Part shown: positions 1-4,095 of the stretch, piece by piece
Layout: each line of letters opens with the position of its first letter
Position numbering within the stretch: position 1 is the stretch's first letter
Notes under the pieces: model-generated
What the model was told of the DNA's origin: nothing
Database searches by the model: none
The model's input: only the letters and a program-made list of their open reading frames with translations
Made by a program: the position numbers and the translations under genes
Source: Streptomyces rubellomurinus
GTDB taxonomy: Bacteria > Actinomycetota > Actinomycetes > Streptomycetales > Streptomycetaceae
Length of the DNA: 5,190 nucleotides
NCBI RefSeq assembly: GCF_000961885.1
Contig: NZ_JZKH01000182.1
Coordinates: 1 to 5,190, forward strand
Direction of reading: 5' to 3'

Positions 1-28
1 GCATGGGTGGTTCCCCAATCCACTAGTT

Positions 29-122
29 GCTTGTACGTGCAAGCTTTCTGTGTCCGCAAAGCCCCACGCGGCGAGGCGGGTGGGGCAGCAGAAGATTGCA
101 TGAGCAAGCATTTAGCTGTCAA
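29..122 (-). promoter_or_regulatory. Putative leftward promoter region with two operator-like sites
   Basis: On the minus strand a perfect -35 hexamer TTGACA lies at 122-117. About 17-18 bases further on is a weak -10 (GCAATC or CAATCT, around 99-93). The space between them is filled by an inverted repeat with TTGC and GCAA arms (94-109). A second, near-palindromic 16-mer, GCTTGTACGTGCAAGC, lies at 29-44. Both resemble the element in front of the marR-type gene at 908-923, sharing the half-site GCAAGC followed by A/T-T. MarR dimers commonly repress by binding such elements within a promoter, so this is probably the control region of a leftward gene beginning at or beyond the left edge. An ATG with a GGGGA box upstream sits at 4-2 on the minus strand, but too little of that gene is present to call it. 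The -35 and the repeats are seen; the regulatory role is inferred. Confidence 0.45.
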
Positions 123-135
123 GCGCCCAGCGGAA

Positions 136-164
136 GGCCCCGGGCGCGCGGGGCGCCCGGGGCC
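136..164. terminator. Perfect 12-bp GC hairpin, probable terminator
   Basis: The arms 136-147 (GGCCCCGGGCGC) and 153-164 are exact reverse complements and enclose a 5-base loop. No T-tract follows on either strand, which is common for terminators in high-GC actinomycetes. It lies about 225 bases beyond the stop of the leftward marR-type gene and just before the TTGACA box of the next leftward promoter. It is therefore well placed to end marR transcription. The stem is unambiguous; the termination role is inferred. Confidence 0.55.
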
Positions 165-200
165 GAGGGGTGGGGGTGAGGGGGCGTCAGTGGCGGGCTG

Positions 201-463
201 TGGCGTGCAGGGCCTGGATGGTGGGCCCGGCTCGGGGTCGGTGGTGAGGGTGTTCAGCGTGGACCCGTGGCGTGCAGGGCCTGGAGGGTGGGGCCCAGTT
301 CCGGGTTGGTGGTGAGGGTGTTCAACGCGGACCCGTGGCGTGCAGGGCCTGGACGGTGGGGCCCGGCTCGGGGTTGGTGGTGAGGGTGTTCAACGTGGAC
401 CCGTGGCGCGCAGGGCTTGGACGGTGGGGCCCAGTTCGGGGTCGGTGGTGAGGGTGTTCAACG
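201..463. repeat. 68-bp tandem repeat, 3.9 copies, overlapping the marR 3' end
   Basis: The copies begin at 201, 268, 336 and 404, each with TGGCG. The first is 67 bases because one G of a G-run is missing; the next two are 68, and the last is partial, matching to 463. Copies 1 and 3 share CCCGGCTC and CGTGG, whereas copies 2 and 4 share CCCAGTTC and CGCG. This indicates duplication of a two-unit block (A-B-A-B). The last copy encodes the C-terminal 24 residues of the marR-type protein. Copies 1 and 2 and most of copy 3 lie beyond its stop. Because 68 is not divisible by three, each copy is in a different frame, so the extra copies do not extend the protein. Confidence 0.93.
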
Positions 464-869
464 CGCAGGACAGCACCTGGGTGTAGGTGGTGCGGGCGGC
501 TTCGTAGCGCGCGCGTCCTTGTTCGGTGATGACGGCGTAGACGCCGCGCTTGTCGGAGGGGCACAGGTCCTTGACCGCGAAGCCCGCCGCTTCCAGGCGG
601 CCCACCAGACGGGTGACCGAGGACTGGCCCAGTCCGACTCGCTCCGCGAGGTCCTGCATGCGCAGCTCGCTCGTCTGCGAGTGCTGCAGGTGTTCCAGGG
701 AGCGGTACTCCGACAGTCCGATCCCGTGCCGGCGCTGCAATGCGGCCGCCAGCTCGCGTTCCACCCGCGTGTGGAGGGCGAGCACGCGGCTCCACGCGGC
801 CTGGTCGGAGGCGGGCAGGGGCGCGCGGGGCGGGCGGGGGGTGTGGGGCGCGCGCGGTGACGCCGTCAT
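390..869 (-). CDS. MarR-family winged-helix transcriptional regulator
   Basis: This 159-residue protein has the usual length of a MarR regulator, a dimeric DNA-binding repressor that generally responds to small molecules or oxidants. The start at 869 is chosen because AGGAGG lies 5 bases upstream. A Pro/Arg-rich N-terminus (1-20) precedes the first dimerisation helix. The winged helix-turn-helix follows: LSEYRSLEHL (about 52-61), MQDLAERVGL (71-80), recognition helix QSSVTRLVGRLEAAG (82-96), and a wing with PSDKRGVYAVIT (104-115) that matches the family D-x-R pattern. The C-terminal helical part (120-159) should complete the dimer interface. Cys103 in the wing and Cys135 near the C-terminus are the only cysteines; whether they sense redox is unknown. 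The last 24 residues are encoded by one copy of the 68-bp repeat, and the TGA stop arises where the next, frame-shifted copy begins. The promoter contains an operator-like repeat, suggesting autorepression. The ligand and target genes cannot be told. Confidence 0.9.
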   Translation of the reverse strand: MTASPRAPHTPRPPRAPLPASDQAAWSRVLALHTRVERELAAALQRRHGIGLSEYRSLEHLQHSQTSELRMQDLAERVGLGQSSVTRLVGRLEAAGFAVKDLCPSDKRGVYAVITEQGRARYEAARTTYTQVLSCALNTLTTDPELGPTVQALRATGPR

Positions 870-902
870 GGGCGCCTCCTCTCGGAGTCGTCGGTCGACG
901 CC

Positions 903-923
903 AGAATACCTGCACATGCAAGC
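903..923 (-). promoter_or_regulatory. marR promoter -10 with overlapping operator-like repeat
   Basis: On the minus strand TATTCT (908-903) is a reasonable -10 about 33 bases upstream of the marR ATG. Immediately upstream, and overlapping it by one base, is the element at 908-923 (GCTTGCATGTGCAGGT on the minus strand). It matches the sites at 29-44 and 94-109 and would fill the -35/-10 spacer. The expected -35 position (about 931-926) is not a good match to consensus. Repressor binding here would block RNA polymerase, so negative autoregulation is the natural reading. This is an inference from position and repeat similarity. Confidence 0.5.
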
Positions 924-937
924 TTCTGGGCTTGACC

Positions 938-1220
938 GGTCACGCCCCCGGATATTCCGGCCGGTCCGCAAAAACCGGCACCCGGCCAGGTCGGCCGCCC
1001 GTCGAAAACCCCTCGTGAAAATCCCCGGCCGTCATCGTGGCGCCGAATTCCCGCCCTTCCCGGAATGTCCGGGGCCCGGCCCGCCGCGTCACCGGGCAAC
1101 GGAAATCACCGCGGAACCGGTGGGGCGCCCGGCTGTCCCACCGCCCCCCCGGCCTTGCGCACAACCGCGTCATCACCGGAAAAAGGGGGGAAGGGGGAAG
1201 GGGGATGGGAAGGGGGAATG
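938..1220. other. Gene-free stretch with a small hairpin and a G-run tract
   Basis: No supported gene lies between the marR promoter and the nine-base array. A 7-bp stem with a 12-base loop (1118-1124 with 1137-1143, CGGTGGG/CCCACCG) could help end the leftward ribB transcript, but it is weak evidence. At 1185-1216 the plus strand has five G-runs of 6, 5, 5, 3 and 5 separated by 2-base spacers (AA or AT). This is a purine-only tract apart from one T, and a strong G-quadruplex pattern. The rest (938-1117) shows nothing I can interpret. Confidence 0.5.
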
Positions 1221-1589
1221 CCCGTCTACGCCGCCGTGCCCGTCTACACTGCCGCGCCCGCCGTGCTCGCCGCGCCCGCTGTGCCCGCCGCGCCCGCTGT
1301 GCCCGCCGTGCTCGCTGTGCCCGCTGTGCCCGCAGTGCTCGCTGTGCTCGCCGTGCCCGCTGTGCCCGCTGTGCCCGCCGTGCCCGCCGCGCCCGTCTAC
1401 GCCGCCGCGCCCGCCGTGCTCGCCGTGCCCGCCGCGCCCGTCTACGCCGCCGCGCCCGCCGTGCTCGCCGCGCCCGCCGTGCTCGCCGCGCCCGCCGCGC
1501 CCGCCGTGCCCGCCGCGCCCGTCTACGCCGCCGTGCCCGCTGTGCTCGCCGTGCCTGCTGTGCCCGCTGTGCTCGCCGTGCTCGCCGTG
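1221..1589. repeat. Array of 41 nine-base units at the 3' end of ribB
   Basis: Read in nine-base steps from 1221, the plus strand shows 41 units of the form CCCGCYGTG, with CTC and GCG variants. Five units at positions 1, 3, 20, 25 and 34 of the array have the variant CCCGTCTAC. Because nine is three codons, every frame is periodic: Pro-Ala-Val/Leu-Ala-Val on the plus strand, and Gly-His-rich or Thr-Ala-Ser/Gly on the minus strand. The rightmost seven-odd units encode the ribB tail. The GTCTAC variant at unit 34 gives the TAG stop of ribB, and the other 33 units lie downstream of it. I see no promoter or protein-family signal for translation of the array itself. Confidence 0.93.
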
Positions 1590-2470
1590 CTCGTCTTTTG
1601 CAGGTACTCGGTCAGGCATGCGACGGAGATCAGGGCCAGGTTGTGTCGGTGGGCGAACGCGCGTAGTTGCGGCAGTCGGGCCATGGTGCCGTCGGTGTTG
1701 GCGATCTCGCAGACCGCCGCCGCCGGTCGCAGTCCGGCCAGCCGGCACAGTTCCACCCCGGCCTCGGTGTGGCCGGCCCGCGCGAGGACGCCGCCGTCGT
1801 CGGCGCGCAGCGGGAAGACGTGGCCCGGACGTACCAGGTCACCCGCCTCGGTGGCCGGGTCGGCCAGCAGGCGCAGGGTCAGTGCCCGGTCGGCCGCCGA
1901 GATGCCGGTGCTGATCCCGGCGGCGGCGTCGACCGAGACGGTGAACGCGGTGCCGTGGTGTTCGGTGTTGCGGGTGACCATCTGCTCCAGCTCCAGACGG
2001 TCCAGGTCGGCGCCGGCCATCGGCGCGCACAGCAGCCCGTGGCACTGGGTCATGGCGAAGGCGACCAGTTCGGCGGTGGCGAGTTCGGCGGCGAAGACGA
2101 TGTCGCCCTCGTTCTCCCGGCTCGCGTCGTCGACGACGACGACCGCGCCTCCGGCTGCGATCTGCTCCACCGCGACCCGGACCGGGTCGAAGGCCGTGTC
2201 CTCGCCCGTGTCCTCGCCCTGCGTCTCGAAGGGCCGATCCAGCAGGCCGCGCTCGAACGAGGCGCGCTGGAGGGGGACTTGGTCGAAGGTGTCCCGGTCG
2301 TAGGGGCCCTCGACGGCGCAGGGGTGCGGCAGAGCGTCGGTGCTGGTCATGCCCATGGGTCCTAACCTCGGCGGGAAACTGGGGTGCGGAGCGCGAAGCG
2401 CGGACTCCGGACCCCCGGGCCCGGGCCGGGTGGCCGGCCGGTCGGACGGGGCGTCGAAGGTGCGGCCCAT
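1523..2470 (-). CDS. ribB: 3,4-dihydroxy-2-butanone 4-phosphate synthase (riboflavin pathway)
   Basis: RibB converts ribulose 5-phosphate to 3,4-dihydroxy-2-butanone 4-phosphate plus formate, giving the four-carbon unit for lumazine and riboflavin; it is cytoplasmic and Mg-dependent. With the start at 2470 (315 residues) the core spans about 94-292. It contains VVVVDDASRENEGD (110-123, with the metal-binding Glu region), TEHHGTAFTVSVD (169-181), GISTGISAADRA (185-196), RPGHVFPLRA (214-223), GHTEA (233-237, with the catalytic/metal His) and ANTDGTMAR (257-265). It is a stand-alone domain; no GTP cyclohydrolase II part follows, unlike common RibBA fusions. The start at 2470 is preferred because AGGAG lies 7 bases upstream. 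Weaker in-frame ATGs at 2356 and 2350 would remove a Pro/Arg-rich N-terminal extension of about 40 residues. Residues 293-315 are a Ser/Thr/Ala/Gly tail encoded by the nine-base array. Expression is likely FMN-controlled through the upstream riboswitch. Function is near certain, the start less so. Confidence 0.95.
   Translation of the reverse strand: MGRTFDAPSDRPATRPGPGGPESALRAPHPSFPPRLGPMGMTSTDALPHPCAVEGPYDRDTFDQVPLQRASFERGLLDRPFETQGEDTGEDTAFDPVRVAVEQIAAGGAVVVVDDASRENEGDIVFAAELATAELVAFAMTQCHGLLCAPMAGADLDRLELEQMVTRNTEHHGTAFTVSVDAAAGISTGISAADRALTLRLLADPATEAGDLVRPGHVFPLRADDGGVLARAGHTEAGVELCRLAGLRPAAAVCEIANTDGTMARLPQLRAFAHRHNLALISVACLTEYLQKTSTASTASTAGTAGTASTAGTAA
2381..2415 (-). other. Strong hairpin in the ribB leader or N-terminal extension
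   Basis: The outer arms GGGGT (2381-2385) and ACCCC (2411-2415) pair, as do GGAG/CTCC and CGCG/CGCG further in, around a short CTT/AAG loop with small bulges. On the ribB mRNA it lies between the well-placed ATG at 2470 and the later ATGs at 2356 and 2350. If translation starts at 2470 it is inside the coding region; if it starts at 2356 or 2350, it would be a leader structure close to the ribosome binding site. The pairing is seen; any role is inferred. Confidence 0.4.
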
Positions 2471-2581
2471 CGGAACTCTCCTCGCGCTCGGGGCGCGGAC
2501 GTCCGGGGCATCTGGGCACGGGCGTGCAAGGGGCCGTCCACCATGCCGCAAACGCGGCAGCCCGCGGCCCCGGCGAGGGCC

Positions 2582-2622
2582 GGCGGGACGCCCCGGCGAA
2601 TCGGGGGAGGACCCTGCCCGCC
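2582..2622 (-). promoter_or_regulatory. Nested hairpin directly after the FMN aptamer, probable expression platform
   Basis: The outer arms GGCGGG (2582-2587) and CCCGCC (2617-2622) are complementary, and an inner stem CCCCG (2591-2595) / CGGGG (2602-2606) encloses a 6-base loop. The structure starts at the base next to the aptamer P1 stem. It includes TCCTC on the RNA strand (2611-2607), which is complementary to GAGGA of the ribB ribosome binding site (2483-2479). A second small stem, GCCGC/GCGGC, lies at 2545-2558. No U-run follows, so control of translation start is more likely than classical termination. This is inference. Confidence 0.5.
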
Positions 2623-2749
2623 GCGCACTGCCTCCCTTCCGGACTTTGACCGTCGGTCCAGGAGTTCCACCTGGTCAACCGGCCGCTGGAGGCGACCGGG
2701 TCGCGGACTGTAACCGCCGGCTCGGAATTTCACCGACCCCGGAGTGCGC
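2623..2749 (-). promoter_or_regulatory. FMN riboswitch (RFN element)
   Basis: Read on the minus strand, the element begins with GCGCACT and ends with AGTGCGC, a perfect 7-bp P1 stem. Between them are the conserved RFN blocks: GGTGAAATTCC (2734-2724), GGCGGTTACAGTCCGCG (2719-2703), a variable arm, GGTGGAACTCC (2671-2661) and ACCGACGGTCAAAGTCCGG (2657-2639), followed by GGGAGGCAGTGCGC. The order, spacing and near-identity to known actinobacterial elements leave little doubt. FMN binding to this family represses riboflavin synthesis or uptake genes. Here it lies 152 bases upstream of the best ribB start, in the same orientation. The divergent transporter operon on the other strand is not downstream of it. 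Confidence 0.97.
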
Positions 2750-2770
2750 AAACGTCTTTCAACGTCCGCC

Positions 2771-2800
2771 AACCTGGCACACCCGCAGCCGTCTTGACAA
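2771..2800 (-). promoter_or_regulatory. Putative ribB promoter upstream of the riboswitch
   Basis: On the minus strand TTGTCA (2800-2795) is followed after 18 bases by CAGGTT (2776-2771), which resembles the TAGGTT-type -10 boxes of actinomycetes. Transcription would start about 15 bases before the aptamer P1 stem, a sensible spacing. The -10 is only a partial match, so the exact boxes are uncertain, although a promoter must lie in this region for the riboswitch to be transcribed. Confidence 0.45.
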
Positions 2801-2883
2801 GCCGTCACCATTGACGCCCGCACGTGGGATGCGTCACGTACCCGTCGTTGTCGGGCGCCGCCACCCTGCCCGAGCGGCCCGTA

Positions 2884-2913
2884 TTGCCGATGCTCTCCAC
2901 CCGTGCCTAAGAT
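2884..2913 (+). promoter_or_regulatory. Promoter of the ABC transporter operon
   Basis: TTGCCG (2884-2889) and TAAGAT (2908-2913) are separated by 18 bases, close to sigma-70/HrdB consensus in an otherwise GC-dominated stretch. The predicted start near 2920 gives a leader of roughly 140 bases before the permease ATG at 3063. No competing -10 of similar quality is visible nearer the gene. Confidence 0.6.
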
Positions 2914-2919
2914 CCCAGC

Positions 2920-3062
2920 CGCCGCCGAACATCCGCCAGTTGACGAAACGCCACGCGAAAACCCCGGCCGGGGACGAACAGGAAGACGGATTCCACGAGG
3001 ACGGGCCACGGCAATCCGGCCACCGGGACGCCGGAATCACGAAACGGGGGAGTAGAACGTTC
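2920..3062 (+). other. Roughly 140-base leader of the transporter operon
   Basis: The leader holds a 12-base palindrome CCCCGGCCGGGG (2962-2973). It also has a segment GGATTCC (2988-2994) that can pair either with AATCC (3013-3017) or with GGAATC (3033-3038), the latter ending 8 bases before the ribosome binding site GGGGGAG (3046-3052). The conserved blocks of the FMN and TPP riboswitches are absent. It may be regulatory, but no known RNA family is recognised. Confidence 0.35.
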
Positions 3063-4046
3063 ATGCACGAACTCACCACAGGCCAGAAACCGCCGACGCC
3101 GACGCCGACACCCACGCCGACACCCACGCCGCCGCCGACGCCGACACCCACGCCGACCCCCACGCCGCCGCCGCCGACGCCGACACCCACGCCGACCCCC
3201 ACGCCGCCGCCGCCGACGCCGCCGCCGACGCCGACCCCCACGCCGACACCGCCGCCGTCGCCGACACCGTCGTCGAAGCCGCCGTCGTCGTCGTCGTTCG
3301 TCCGTGCCCGCCTGGTCGCGGTCCTGCCGCCTCTGGTCTTCGGCCTGGTTCTGCTCGGCACGTGGGAGGCCGTCACCCGTACCAGGGCTGTTTCGGCGTT
3401 CTTCCTGCCCGCTCCCGCGACCGTCGCCCGTGCTTTCGCGGACGCCCTCGCCCACGGTTCCCTGCTCGACTACACCCGCCAGACCCTCCTGGAGAGCGCC
3501 GCCGGTACCGCCATCGGTATCGCGGCCGCCCTGCCGCTGGGCTACCTGATGGCCCGCAGTACCCTGGCCGCCCGCGCCCTGCAGCCCTACCTCGCCGCCA
3601 CCCAGGCCGTCCCCGCTGTCGCCCTGGCACCCCTGCTCGCCCTGTGGATCGGCTACGGCCTGCTGCCCATCGCCCTGCTGTGCGCGCTCCTCGTCTTCTT
3701 CCCGATGCTCGTCAACACGATGCTCGGCCTGCGCGAGCTGGACCCCGACGTCCTGGCCGCCGCCCGCGTCGACGGCGTCGGCCGCTGGGGCATGCTGCGC
3801 CACATCGAGTTCCCGCTGGCCCTGCCCAGCATCCTCGCCGGGGTGCGCACCGGCGCCACCTTGTCGATCACCGGCGCGGTCGTCGGCGAGTTCGTGATGG
3901 GCGGTGAGGGCCTGGGCGAACTCCTGGCCGTCCAACGCGGCCAGGCCGACTCCACCGGCCTGTTCGTCACCCTGCTCACCCTCACCCTGCTGGCCGCCGC
4001 CACCTACGGAGCCGTCCGGCTCCTGGAACGCGCCCTCGACCGCTGA
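3063..4046 (+). CDS. ABC importer permease (TauC/SsuC/ThiX/RibX type) with Pro-Thr repeat N-terminus
   Basis: This 327-residue inner-membrane permease belongs to the binding-protein-dependent BPD_transp_1 family. The start is set by GGGGGAG 10 bases upstream and by the promoter at 2884-2913; the frame stays open further upstream, but without support. Residues 1-9 (MHELTTGQK) are followed by a 69-residue Pro/Thr/Ser repeat (10-78), then a normal permease of about 250 residues. Hydrophobic segments begin at about 83 (VLPPLVFGLVLLGTW), 145, 184, 205 and 305. The family's early FFLPAPATVARAF lies near 114. The EAA loop, which contacts the ATPase, spans about 231-262 (LAAARVDGVGRWGM, then FPLALPSILAGVR). 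The binding-protein gene follows after 49 bases, so the two form an operon. The divergent FMN-regulated ribB favours a flavin-related substrate, but pyrimidine or sulfonate importers share this architecture. Family assignment is firm; substrate is inference. Confidence 0.9.
   Translation: MHELTTGQKPPTPTPTPTPTPTPPPTPTPTPTPTPPPPTPTPTPTPTPPPPTPPPTPTPTPTPPPSPTPSSKPPSSSSFVRARLVAVLPPLVFGLVLLGTWEAVTRTRAVSAFFLPAPATVARAFADALAHGSLLDYTRQTLLESAAGTAIGIAAALPLGYLMARSTLAARALQPYLAATQAVPAVALAPLLALWIGYGLLPIALLCALLVFFPMLVNTMLGLRELDPDVLAAARVDGVGRWGMLRHIEFPLALPSILAGVRTGATLSITGAVVGEFVMGGEGLGELLAVQRGQADSTGLFVTLLTLTLLAAATYGAVRLLERALDR
3090..3296 (+). repeat. In-frame Pro-Thr codon repeat at the permease N-terminus
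   Basis: This stretch is almost entirely CCG/CCC/ACG/ACA/ACC-type Pro and Thr codons, mainly six-base Pro-Thr units with inserted extra Pro codons. A larger block (PTPTPTPTPTPPPP-like) recurs, suggesting stepwise duplication. It ends in a Ser-rich patch before the first membrane segment. The encoded region would lie on the cytoplasmic side and be extended and unstructured. Close relatives of this permease family normally lack it. Confidence 0.92.
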
Positions 4047-4095
4047 GCACCACCGCGACCCCGACCGCCGAACCTCCACCGACAAGGACGTCCGC

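Noticed and set aside
1..4. Start of a leftward gene at the ATG at 4-2 (minus)
   Set aside because: It has a GGGGA box at about the right distance and lies below a promoter-like region, but only one codon is in the window, so no gene can be called.
201..463. CRISPR array
   Set aside because: The 68-bp units are contiguous and near-identical throughout, with no unique spacers, and overlap a gene end.
1173..1748. Minus-strand Gly-His-Glu-rich open frame across the array
   Set aside because: It is another frame of the nine-base array overlapping ribB, with no start signal and no motif. It could look like a metal-binding protein, but the composition follows from the repeat unit alone.
1218..2303. 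Long plus-strand open frame with Pro-Ala-Val repeats preceded by a G-rich, ribosome-site-like tract
   Set aside because: It runs antisense through ribB, consists of the nine-base array followed by low-complexity shadow sequence, and shows no protein-family motif. Open frames of this kind are expected opposite GC-rich genes.
2340..3062. Upstream extension of the permease frame to 2340
   Set aside because: It would cross the FMN riboswitch and both promoters, and no ribosome site supports it. The start at 3063 has a good site and lies downstream of the promoter.
2920..3062. TPP or second FMN riboswitch before the permease
   Set aside because: Neither the CTGAGA/ACCTGATC-type blocks of TPP nor the GGTGAAATTCC-type blocks of FMN elements occur on the plus strand here.
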